Source of the DNA: Larix kaempferi
Taxonomy: Eukaryota > Streptophyta > Pinopsida > Pinales > Pinaceae
NCBI GenBank assembly: GCA_027924585.1
Contig: BSBM01000252.1
Span: 8,370,001-8,434,000, forward strand
Length of the DNA stretch: 64,000 nucleotides
Direction of reading: 5' to 3'
Below are positions 22,265 to 32,258 of this stretch, piece after piece. Under the pieces are notes generated by a model. The model saw only the letters and a program-made list of their open reading frames with translations, was not told the origin of the DNA and made no database searches. The translations under genes and the position numbers were made by a program. Within the stretch, counting starts at the first letter, position 1, and each line of letters begins with the position of its first letter.

Positions 22265-23560
22265 CTGAAGCAATTCCAGATGTTGATCATGAAATTGAAG
22301 ATCCGCAAGAACCTGTAGATCCACCTCATGAGAAGGACTCTCACAAGAGGAAACCTGCATGGGCTAGAGAGCTCATTCAAGATGCAGAAAGATATGGCAT
22401 TCCAGAAGAAGAACACAGAGCAAAGAAGAGAACCAGATCACATACCAGCTATGTTGCTTTACTCTGTGATATTATGAACAAAGAACCTTCTAGTTATGAA
22501 GAAGCAGCGGAAAAGAAAGAATGGAAGGATGCCATGGTCGAAGAATACCAGTCGATCATGAAGAATGATGTTTGGGATGTAGTCCCAAGACCTGAATGGA
22601 AGTCAGTGGTGACTTCCAAGTGGATCTACAAGATCAAGCATGCTGCAGATGGCAGCACAAAGAAATACAAAGCGAGATTTGTGGCTCGTGGCTTCTCCCA
22701 TAAAGAAGGGATTGACTATGAAGAAAATTTTTCTCCTATGGCCTGATACACTTCCATTAGATCAGTACTTTCTCTGGCTGCAGTGATGAAAAGGAAGATA
22801 CACCAAATGGATGTCAAGACAGCCTTCTTGAAAGGTTTAGTCGAGGAGGAAGTGCATGTGGAGCAGCCACTTGGTTTTGAGACACATGACAGGAAGTCAT
22901 ATGTGTGCAGATTGAAGAAAGCCTTGTATGGATTGAAGCAAGCTCCTATAACTTGGTATGGTAGGATAGATAGCTTTCTATCCAGTTTGGGCTTTACCAA
23001 AAGTAAAGCGGATTCCAACCTTTACCACAAGGTTGAAGAAGGCAGTCCCGTGATACTACTCTTGTATGTTGATGATCTATTTGTAACAGGTGAGGATAGA
23101 TTGATTGCCGATACAAAGAGGAAGCTTGCTGTTGAGTTCGAGATGAAGGACTTGGGGATGATGCACTACTTTCTAGGCATGGAGGTGTGGCAAAGTGTAG
23201 ATGGGATCTTCCTTGGACAAGGGAAGTATGCAGTAGAGATCCTGAAGAGGTTCGGGATGATGGACTGCAAGGCCATGGCCACACCTATGGCATCGAACCT
23301 GAAGCTTCTGTGTGATGCTTCATCTGATCCGGTTGATGTCACAGTGTATCGTCAGATGATTGGGTCCTTGATGTAACTAACGAACACGAGACCAGATATT
23401 TTCTTTGCAGTGAACACATTGAGCCAGTTCCTGACAGATCCCGGAGGTGTTCACCTGGTTGTTGTAAAGCATATTCTGAGGTACCTGAAGGGTACAATTG
23501 ATTATGGGATCAAGTATGATGCAAATCAAAAATTTAACCTGCAGGGTTATGTTGAGTATT
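22265..23560 (+). pseudogene. Copia reverse transcriptase
   Basis: The frame reads EEAAEKKEWKDAMVEEYQSI, VTSKWIYKIKHAADGSTKKY and KARFVARGFSHKEGIDYEEN, then a TGA at 22744-22746 inside the FSPMAxYTSIRS motif. It resumes with HQMDVKTAFLKGLVEEEV (first catalytic Asp) and ALYGLKQAPITWY, then LLYVDDLFVTG (the YVDD box). DLGMMHYFLGMEV and TPMASNLKL follow, and a TAA at 23374-23376 falls in RQMIGSLMxLTNTRPDI. The catalytic Asp residues are present and the two stops are simple base changes or small lesions. This enzyme would copy element RNA into cDNA. Confidence 0.92.
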
Positions 23561-23584
23561 TAAGGTTTCCTATGCAGAGTTTGA

Positions 23585-24070
23585 GTGGGTTATGTTGATT
23601 TGGACTGGGCAGGCAGTGTTGCAGATAGGAAGAGCACATCTGGGTGCTGCTTCAATATGGGATCAGGTGTGATCTCTTGGTTTAGCAGAAAGCACTCCTG
23701 TGTAGCACTGAGTACAGCCAAAGTAGAGTGTGTTGCAGCTTGTTTGGCTAGTTGTGAGGCAGTATGGCTCTGGAAGCTACTGTATGAGTTATTTGATCTC
23801 CCGTTGGATGCTACTGGTATCGTTTGTGACAACCAGAGTTGTGTGAAGCTGTCTGAGAACCCGGTGTTCCACGACAGGTCGAAACACATTGAGATCAAAT
23901 ATCACTATATCATGGATATGGTGCAGAGAGGAGCAGTGAAGCTCCTGTATGTTGTGACAGATGAGCAGGTTGCGGATGTGCTGACGAAACCACTAGCCAG
24001 AGTGAAGTTTGAGTACTTCAGGGAGAGGCTTGGTGTTCTTCAGATTGACGACACTTCGAGGAAGAAGTGA
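23585..24070 (+). pseudogene. Copia RNase H and pol C-terminus
   Basis: RNase H removes the RNA strand during reverse transcription. It reads VDLDWAGSVADRKSTSGCCF, SWFSRKHSCVALSTAKVECV (Lys replaces the usual Glu in the STAE motif, although a Glu follows two residues later), CDNQSCVKLSENPVFHDRSK and KHIEIKYHYI. It ends with ADVLTKPLARVKFEYFRERL, a typical Copia C-terminus, at a TGA (24068-24070). The frame differs from reverse transcriptase because 43 extra bases, bounded by two copies of GGGTTATGTTGA (23544 and 23587), lie just upstream. Confidence 0.9.
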
Positions 24071-24174
24071 TGGAAACATTTTCTGAAGCCATTCCAAGCA
24101 TGATGAGAGGAGGATCCTTCACATGGCTATGGATGTAAGCGTTGGATGATGAGCATCAAGAGGATGCTCCAGTT

Positions 24175-24660
24175 ACTGCTCTGTATATGCATCATGTTGG
24201 ATGTTGGATATGATCAGTTGGATCATTTATATGTATGTATGTATGCATCATGTTGGATGTTGGATATGATCAGTTGGATCATGTATATGTATATGCATCA
24301 TGTTGATGCTTGGACCATGTATCTGTATATGTATCAGGTGAATATGTTGTATGATTAGGAAGATCATGTATGATATATATCAGGTGGATACATTATATGA
24401 TCAGGTGGATCATGTATCTGTGTATGTATCAGGTGGATACATTGTATGATCAGGTGGATCATGTATGATGATATGTATCAGGTAGATACTTGGTATGCAT
24501 CAGGTGGATGCATTGTATGATCAGGATGATCATGGATGACGAGCTTCAAGATGTTGCTCCAGATGACATGCATCAGGACGATGCAGTGATGATGATTAGG
24601 ATGATCATGTGTACATCAGGATGGTGTATGGTGAGTATTAGGTTGATACTCTGTGGCCAT
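24175..24660 (+). repeat. Degenerate minisatellite between Copia pol and the 3' LTR
   Basis: Variants of GATCAGGTGGATCATGTAT, TGTATCAGGTGGATACATTG and GCATCATGTTGGATGTTGGA recur many times. Local periods near 44-68 bp can be seen, for example ATCAGGTGGATAC at about 24379 and 24429. Frames through it are repeat by-products. Confidence 0.8.
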
Positions 24661-24688
24661 GGAACAGGCTGTGCAGATGAGCATGTTT

Positions 24689-25215
24689 GGGAGATCCTAT
24701 AGGTCGGAGTTGTGTACCCGTAACAACCTGGGATGCTCTTTCGAGGCATTGCTCTGGGAGGACATATAATAGCGCCCTAGGAGATCCTATAGGTCGGAGT
24801 TGTGTACCCGTAACATCCTGGGATGCTCTTTCGAGTTTTTGTCCTATGGCATATAATAGCGCCTTGGGAGATCCTATAGGTCGGAGTTGTGTACTCGTAA
24901 CAGCTTGGGATGCTCTTTTGAGGTTTTTCCATGACCACATATAATAGCGCCCTGGGAGATCCTATAGGTCGGAGCTGTGTGCCCGTAACAACATGGGATG
25001 CTCTTGCGAGGTTTTGTGGTGACCACATATAATAATGCCCTGGGAGATCCTATAGGTCGGAGTTGTGTACCCGTAACAGCCTGGGATGCTCTTTCGAGGT
25101 TTTGTGGTGGGGTCACATGTAATATCGCCCTGGGAGATCCTATAGGTCGGAGCTTTGTGCCCATAATAGTCCTGGGATGCTCTTTCGAGGTTTTGTGACG
25201 CACGTAATAAGTCCT
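24689..25215 (+). repeat. Six tandem 87-90-bp repeats before the Copia 3' LTR
   Basis: GAGATCCTATAGGTCGGAG occurs at 24691, 24781, 24868, 24956, 25044 and 25134. Each unit continues with GTAACARCCTGGGATGCTCT and TTTCGAGG, then a more variable stretch ending in CATATAATAGCGCC. The block would be part of the element's genomic RNA. Long frames on both strands arise from the repetition and show no protein family. Confidence 0.93.
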
Positions 25216-25456
25216 GAGAATTCCACAGTATGGCCAGTGATGATGAAGACCTACACGTGGTGGGCCTACATCCAGTATGAAAAAGGACTAGCTCTGTAGA
25301 ACTTCCTATGATGAGTAGATTCAGAGATTGATTGAGATAGCTACAACAGTGACGATGATGATGATTCGAGGACGATGATTCACTGATGATGATCCAGAGA
25401 AGAAGACTTGTGCTGGTAGATTTGTGTCGAGAAATACCTTCCTAGTTAATAGGGAG

Positions 25457-26046
25457 TGCCGATGTATATGTAACTTCGGAATGTATTTCATCTATATTTA
25501 TTGTACTCCAATAGAGATGCATTATTCCTCTCTACGGAAGTGTCGTCATTTGTATTGACAAGTGTCGCAAGTGGTGTAACTTGCTGATGGGTTATTAGAC
25601 CACCTAGTAGAGGGGTCGGCCCAAAATAATGTAACCTGGGGTTATTAGGATGAGTTAGACAAGTCAACCCCATAGGTTGATTAAGCATCACAAGACAAGT
25701 ATAAATAAAGATCGGAGATCTCTATTTCATTCACTTCATTACTCACTTATCCATCACTCGGAAAGTGGCGCACATGTGAGGAGGAGGATCATCTACTAGG
25801 AGAAGACTATCTCTTGTACTTGGGTTGTACTTTGGTTGTATCATTGCTCTATCTATCTCTGAGGAAGTTGTGGGGTTTTTCACCTTAGGGTTTTTCCCAC
25901 GGAAACTATGTCTGTCTATTGTCTCTTATGTTTGCCTCTTGTTATGATTGACATGATTGACATGATTGATATAATTGATATGTTGTACATGTTATTCTCT
26001 CAGTAAAGATCCTAGAGTATATTGAATTAATGCTAAAAAATTAACA
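25457..26046 (+). repeat. 3' LTR of the Copia element (590 bp)
   Basis: It starts TGCCGATGTATATG after a short purine tract (AATAGGGAG) and ends AAAAATTAACA. TATAAATA at 25700-25707 is the probable LTR promoter. The LTR matches the 5' LTR closely outside the 177-bp segment absent from that copy. Confidence 0.92.
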
Positions 26047-27036
26047 CCCTCAACTACCCATGCTGACTTTTGTACCCAATCATTTAATCTCCCAAGAGTT
26101 GGTTGAGGTAGTTAATGCCTTGGGGAATGGAGAGGTATGGCTGTCCAAATTTGGGTATGGGCAAGCCACCCTTCATGGAAAATCATGTTTTGGCTTCTTG
26201 GGCAAGAAAAGAGCCATGAATTGCTCCCCAAGCCATTATTCATCCATCAGTTTTTCTCTCTCACGAGTTTGGAGCTACCTGGGTGTTTTCCTCCATGAAT
26301 TTCCTCTGTTTTCCTTCATTTTCCTAGCTAGGAAGGGAATTTTTGTTTTTGTTAACAGTGGGGAACAGAATAAATCGATTTGGGGGTTTATAGAGGCCGT
26401 TTTGGCCCAATGAATGCTCATACATCTGTGGAGAATCAGTTTTCTCCCATGGGATTGATTCCCTCTCCCCACAATCCGTTTTTGGTGTGCCCACGTTTTG
26501 GGAAAAACCCATGTCCATCTAGTTTCTAAGTCCCATTGCTGAAAATGTGTTTCCAAGCCCATATCTGCGTTTTGTGTGTAAGAGAATGCTGGGGTTGAGA
26601 TGGGTATCCATTGCTTTGGTTGAGTTGAGCTTGAGAGACCCAATTTCCTTGTAGATATCATGCCCAGATCGGGGGTGGTCTCTGAGTGCTGAAAGAATAT
26701 AGGGTGGGAAGAGACCTATCGTTGGGTGGAACGTTGCAGCGACATAGCTAGTTGCTTGGGACAACATTACATCAAGATGAGTATTATATTGTGTTTACTT
26801 CTGCAATGTTTTAATTGATGGTTATTTTTATATGATGTATGAGTATGAAATGTGTGTGGATGATGTTTTATTCCGCTTTGCATGTTCAATTGATTGCATC
26901 TGCACACATATGCATTTTACTGTAATGCCATACATTTTATTCATAATGAATTGGGCTAAGTTGTTCTAAAAGCCCAGATTTTAGTGCCATGTTCCCTTCC
27001 TTGCATTGGATAGATGGGAGGGGACGAGACAATTAA

Positions 27037-27640
27037 AAGAAAAGTGGTCATTCATTTTGAAATTGGGATCATAATAGCAATTTTGAGAAGTATCACAAAA
27101 GTAACAATTATTTCAAGTTGCAGTGTCAAAATCCACGCAGAAAATTCTTGCAACACAATCCTATCATTGTTTATGAGTCAAATTGTAAGCATACATTGTG
27201 GTCTCTCAATCACAATAACCAAACCCTAGTGGAACAAAAGGATGGACAATTTTTAAAAATTGAGGAAGAGAAGCAACTCCTGAAACTATGTAAAATTCTT
27301 AAGGAGGAATGTGTTAGCATTATCATCAGAGGGAGAATACACAAGAAATATTTGTCTTATCACTTAGAAGAGGTGTGTGATGAATGGTATATGGACCTTC
27401 TCCATTTATGTGAAGGAAACTACTTTCAAATTCTCTTTGTTGAACATACTCCTCCATATGAAGTGCACATCATTAAGGAAAGTCATGAGCAAGTTGTGAC
27501 TAACAATTCTCAATTTGAATCTTCTCTATTAGCAATGTTCCCTGTAGATCTACTGAGACAAACAAAGTTTGTTTCTAAACAAGTATCCACTATATTATTA
27601 TTGTTTATTAATGTGGAATTTTTACGACTTATTTGATATT
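27037..27640 (+). other. Unidentified plus-strand open stretch
   Basis: The frame opening at 27118 runs 172 codons to 27636 with protein-like composition (IEEEKQLLKLCKILKEECVS, LEEVCDEWYMDLLHLCEGNY, HIIKESHEQVV). I do not recognise a family. The 21-bp string TTGTGGTCTCTCAATCACAAT occurs here (27196-27216) and again left of the solo LTR (18605-18625), about 230 bp apart before the LTR inserted. It could be a gene or retroelement fragment. Confidence 0.25.
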
Positions 27641-27802
27641 ATGTTTGTTACATTACCTTCTCCTTACAAATGCTTTGTCCTCAAAGCATAATGCGTTGGA
27701 AGAATTATCCCTTGCTCTTTCTCGTAATGTCTTCTTGTGATCTTATGTGCTAGTAGTTGCGATACTTCATGAAACAAGATGATATGTTCTTCTAAACATT
27801 GA

Positions 27803-28971
27803 CTAAAAATATTGCATCATTTGTGAAGTGGTCCATCCCAAGTTAACATTCATTGGGACCTTTTGTTGATCGATTTGTTGGATGGAACTTCTCATTTTCT
27901 GCTTCCACCGAGTTTGTTGATTTTGTCTCGAATCTTGTTTGAAATTACAACTCATCTGTTTATGTTCCTTTTGACCTTGTCGTTGGTCATATCGATTCTT
28001 AATATTTTGATGATGATAAGGCATCCTAATCTTTTGTGATTGTTCTTCGGAACCATATTGTCTTGATGATTGTAGTGATTTGTAAATATAAACATTCTTT
28101 TGGAATTGAGAGTCATTTGAATTTGTATTGATTCCCCTTTTTGGTGTTTTAATTTGAGCGTTTGATGACTTCTTCGTTGGGTCAGTCATCGTTTCTTTGT
28201 CGACTAATGTTACCTTGCAATCTAACTCTTCTTGTAAATATTTCTTATAATGCTTTAGCTTTCTAATTTGTGTAAGTATGTCCTGCTTATGTTGCCTAAA
28301 ACGTACGAATTCTTCCTTATAATCTGACTCGTCGACTTCATTTTGAGTATCTTGATTCTCTTGCTCTCCTTCCCTTAACCTTTTTATTTGTTTTAGCAAT
28401 CCCCGATTAATCTTCTTTAAGGAGGAATTTTCATCGTCTTTTCCTGATAATCTTTTTGAATCTCTTGATTCTCCTTTTCTAACTTTTGATTGCGGAGTGT
28501 TTTATCCTTTGTCTTCTTGATTTGAACAAGAAGTTTTTAGCTATGATCTCTTAGAGGAGAAATATCTTCGTCTTTTTCACTGATGACCTTGTCACGTTCT
28601 TTTTGTTGCTCCTGCAACTTTTGTATCGATTTTTTCTTATCTTGAAGGATCACTTCTTATACGTCCTTCAAGTCTTCTGATGATGGCACCTTTGAGCATG
28701 GATTCATTGTAGCGTCTTGCAATGTTATTTTCTTCTTCTTATAGGAAAATATCAAAAACTTTTTCTCCATGTTTAAAATGAAAGTGCCTAGTGTTTGTAT
28801 CCAAGGTGAACCTAGAATTATATCAATATCTTTATAATACATGGATATGACATTGAATTTAGATATAAAGATATAATCATTAACCCTCAATAGTAGATTA
28901 TTTATTTCATATTGGTTTTTGTTCCTGAATTGTAACGTCTCCTTGATGCTCGTCTCTGGAGTTATTATCAT
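27803..28971 (-). pseudogene. Retropepsin-like half domain followed by coiled coil
   Basis: Read from 28971, the first frame (to 28657) shows the C-terminal half of a retropepsin: KDIDIILGSPWIQTLGTFIL, then KKFLIFSYKKKKITLQD. The N-terminal DTG/DSG catalytic motif is not seen upstream. Through several stops and frame changes (28656-28400) the reading continues as Lys/Glu/Gln-rich coiled coil. It becomes open again at 28399-27803: LLKQIKRLREGEQENQDTQN, DILTQIRKLKHYKKYLQEEL, ending in a Gln/Asn/Lys/Arg-rich region. In Ty3 elements and plant pararetroviruses a protease like this is followed by reverse transcriptase, and I see none here. A rearranged Ty3-like element, an endogenous pararetrovirus relative or an uncharacterised element are alternatives. 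It is clearly degenerate. Confidence 0.45.
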
Positions 28972-30995
28972 TTCAAGAATATTAGTATATGTTGGGTTAT
29001 TCCAAAACTATGAAGATCATTAAACAAGAATATTAATATATGAGTGTGATGTTCTTTAGTATAATTGAAGGTTATGTATATTCATGAGGCCACGTCTTGA
29101 TATGTCATTTATGGTTGTGTAATAGTTCATCAAAACGCCAAAGTTTGCTCTCGAGTAAATCATGGGCATATTGAGTTGTCACTGTCAACTAAGGCTGTTA
29201 CCAGATTGTTCCACATAGTTCTGTTATGGAGGAAGCAAAACCAAGCTAAAGCGTTGGAGTTGAAAGTCTATCGAGATAGGTAGTTGAGATGATATGTAAT
29301 TCAAGTTTATCAGCCATAAAGTCACCATTGGTGTTCAATTATCAGTAAAATGAGGGATTTGATCGCTAGCATAAAAGAGACGGTTTCAACAGATCTCATC
29401 CGGAACTGCTCCATCTTTCTTCGCCAAATCATCTCATGGAATTTTATCAAATTTTAATGTGTAGATAAGGCAGTTGGATAAAAAAGTTTCCTTTACAGGT
29501 GGTAGAAGAGAGCAACGCCAGTATGAAAGAGCCTTGGTGCCCTATAATCACACGCAAGAGAGCAAAGAAGGAGATATCGCCGAATTACAAGATTTCCTGA
29601 GATCGCCCTATTTTCCATATTGCATGGGTTAAAAGAGAAACCTTAATTTGCTATATCTATTCTACAAATATTGCCTACTATTTTAAGACTCTGAGACACC
29701 GAGAATATCATGAATTTTGATTAAGGGAGAAAAAGCTGGTGTCCAGATTTTGACCACCAGTCTATCCCCAAAAGGTATCAGATCATGGAAGAATATTGGA
29801 ACCAGCAAAAGCGGATCGTGACTGCCATTACAGAGATTGAATTCAATTGCAATTTCATTTCATTTGCTTATATAAGTAAGCTGAAGTCGACTGTAAAAAG
29901 GGGTAAGGTTCCAGCCGAGGGCTGAGGCTGGGTTAGAAAAAGCTGCTACTGTTGGTTGCAGGCAGACATGTACTTATTTTGATTCCCTAAATATGAAGAG
30001 ATGCTTTGGAGTGATTACAGTTGAGATGAGCCCTATTCTGTTTTATTATGAATTGATAAATTATGTGTTGTTAATGATTTTGTTTTGTGTATAATCCTTA
30101 TGCATCCATACCAAAATTCTTATGAGTTATATGCATGTTTATTAAGGATCTAAAATGGGATTAGCTTACTTTTTCTATAAGTTCACACTCGCAAATCTTT
30201 CTATTACAACATGTTACAATTATACATCTGCTGCAACCATTTCCATGTCATATTTATCTGATCTCTGTAATAAATTCTCATATCTATCCACTTTTTCCAT
30301 ATCATTAAGATTTCTCTAAACTTAACTCTCTTACAGTCGAGAGTTAACTTTAGTAATAATAAACTACATCAACACTATATGATTCATCTTATCGCTTAGA
30401 CAAATAACAATATTAACTTATTTTCTTTGAATAGTCCCTTTAATTTTTAATAATAATATACCAAAGTTCTCAATATCTTCATAAGTAAACCTTCGTTTTT
30501 TTCTCCTTATTAAAATTCATTTTAAAACATCCTTTTTTTTATAAACCTTTACTTTATAATGAAACATGTAAACGCTTCTTTTAAATCCACTAATTAATTT
30601 AATGATACCTTTTAATACTTCCCCTCACTTGGAATAACCCTCTCTTAAAAATATATAACAATATATATATTTTTAATATCCCTTTTTAAAGAAAACTTCA
30701 CTAAATACTTTTATTTTATTTTTTTACGATTATAACTTTTTTTGAAAAGGCAATCACTTTTATAATTATAATAAAAATACCCCTTTTCTTATAATGGGTT
30801 GACCTTTTTGCATAAATCACGATTTTCCATAATCTCAAAAAGTTGTATTGTATTTCCTTATTATTGGTTATTGTTATTATTGGTTATTGGATATTATTGG
30901 CATTATTGGTTATTGGTTATTATTGGATATAAATTTAGGTGCCCATTAAAACAACATATATTTATACATCTAATTTATGTCAGGATCTATTTGAT
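28972..30995. other. Intergenic region before the LINE
   Basis: No gene is supported. 29100-29950 is less AT-rich and has short protein-like readings (MRDLIASIKETVSTDLIRN near 29350) but no domain. 30300-30790 is very AT-rich with oligo-T runs. A run of TTATTGG-type repeats occupies 30860-30925. Confidence 0.45.
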
Positions 30996-31330
30996 GAATG
31001 GGGCAAGCACCCGTTTGACAACATTCCCTAAGAGAGGATGGGAAGTCTGAGGGTTTCAACTGTGCGAGATGGAGGTTGATATGGAGGGTAATATGGGAGG
31101 GGTAAAATAAAAAAGGACACAGGGTTGTGTAAGTAAAACAAAAATGATATTGTACATAATTTGACAGTCAAGAAAATGTTATGAATTTGATAACCAGGAT
31201 TTCCGTAGGAATGGGGATTCTCTAGAAATTACAAGTCTGAAGCTATGAAGATCGGAATCACTTAATAGAAGGGGGATAAGGACTAGAGTCAGGGCTACTG
31301 GTTTAGCCACGTGGATTAAGGGATTAGAAA

Positions 31331-31648
31331 ATGGGGGACAAATGCTTGGACTATCTGGGGGAGGATCCCAACGGTGCTAAGCAAGAGATATCGGATGGGG
31401 GTTGGGCGCGAGTGATATTAGCTACAACAGATGAAGAATATAGGGCATTATGGCAGGAGAAGGTGGGAAAAGCAACTAAAATCCTGAAAGATGGTGCGGG
31501 TCCATCTAGGTCAAAAGACCCAAGTGGGAATACCCTTCTCTCTAGGACCCAAGCTCCTAGGTTCATGAAAGGAGTCTCCAAGGTAAACCCTAGGAATTTG
31601 GGCAACATATCCAGCAATGATAATCCATCTTATCGTTTTCAGCAATAG
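31331..31648 (+). pseudogene. Putative N-terminal part of LINE ORF1
   Basis: A 105-codon frame upstream of the foldback insertion (GDKCLDYLGEDPNGAKQEIS, EYRALWQEKVGKATKILKDG) lies where ORF1 should begin. It ends at TAG just before the insertion, so continuity with the DUF4283-like part after the insertion is likely but unproven. Confidence 0.45.
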
Positions 31649-31670
31649 ATGCATCATAGAAGACAGGGCC

Positions 31671-32258
31671 CATTACAGGAGTTTTGAGGTAAAAAATGGG
31701 CCTCAAAACAAAAAAAACCATAAAAATTCACTTTATAAGAACCAATAGGATTCAGGATGATGATGACAACCATAACGGTGAAATTTGTAAAACAAATTGG
31801 AGGGAAAAACAAAAAACTACTTTTTCTTATCGTATTTTTGACATATCTTCTTAACAGTTTACTCAAATTTCAAGTTTGGGCACTCGTTGGATGTGGATTT
31901 TAATTCCGCATCCAACCCATACCCACACTGCATACTTTTGAGGTTCCCACGACATGAAAAAATGAAAATTAAAAAAAAAAAAAACGTATTTTAATATTAA
32001 AATACGTTTTTTTTTTTAATTTTCATTTCTTCATGTCGTGGGCACGTCAAAAGTATGCAGTGTGGGTACGGGTTAGATGCAAAATTAAAATCCGCATCCA
32101 ATGAGTGCCTAAACTTGAAATTTCGGTATACCGTTAAGGAGATATGTAAAAAATACAATAAGAAAAAGTAGTTTTTCTTTTTCCACTCTAAAATTTAGAA
32201 CTCTTATTTTATTATTTCCCTTAGGAGGCCTATTTTAGACCTCAAAAATCCCCTAATG
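31671..32258. mobile_element. Foldback element: nearly gapless long palindrome inside the LINE
   Basis: The centre is a perfect 24-bp palindrome at 31984-32007 (ACGTATTTTAATATTAAAATACGT). The arms extend about 325 bp left and 262 bp right. Paired landmarks include CACGACATGAAAAAATGAAA with TTTCATTTCTTCATGTCGTG, CACACTGCATACTTTTGA with TCAAAAGTATGCAGTGTG, and CTACTTTTTCTTATCGTATT with AATACAATAAGAAAAAGTAG. The outer ends CATTACAGG and CCCCTAATG also pair loosely. The right arm has deletions. There is no internal gene, so it is non-autonomous. I could not identify a clean target duplication. Confidence 0.85.

Larger units (their letters stand above)
19005..26046 (+). mobile_element. Complete Copia-type LTR retrotransposon, degenerate coding region
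   Basis: The element is 7,042 bp with matching 5-bp target duplications CCCTC (19000-19004 and 26047-26051). The order is 5' LTR, tRNA-Met-type primer site, Gag-protease, integrase, reverse transcriptase, RNase H, two tandem-repeat blocks, 3' LTR. Integrase before reverse transcriptase defines the Copia (Ty1) order. Pol is broken by stops at 21339-21341, 22744-22746 and 23374-23376 and by frame changes near 21445, 22195 and 23560, so this copy cannot act alone. The two LTRs differ by a 177-bp deletion in the 5' copy. Confidence 0.93.
18673..27031 (+). mobile_element. Solo LTR (about 1.31 kb) split by a Copia insertion
   Basis: The left part is 18673-19004 and the right part 26052-27031. The ends are TGTAATACCCCC and GGGACGAGACA, and the 5-bp flanks match exactly: ATTAA at 18668-18672 and 27032-27036. 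Removing the Copia element leaves one LTR of 1,312 bp with no primer site or coding region after it, so it is a solo LTR left by recombination between the two LTRs of an element. TGTAATACCCC starts are common in plant Ty3 LTRs. The strand follows the TG...CA ends and the usual orientation of that start; there is no gene to confirm it. Confidence 0.8.

Noticed and set aside
24638-25203. Plus- and minus-strand frames repeating VTGTQLRPIGSPRALLY or GDPIGRSCVPVT
   Set aside because: They translate the 87-90-bp tandem repeats in both directions; no homology and no single coherent start, so no CDS is called.
26275-26767. Minus-strand frames of 64-128 codons
   Set aside because: They lie entirely within the right half of the solo LTR and have no domain.
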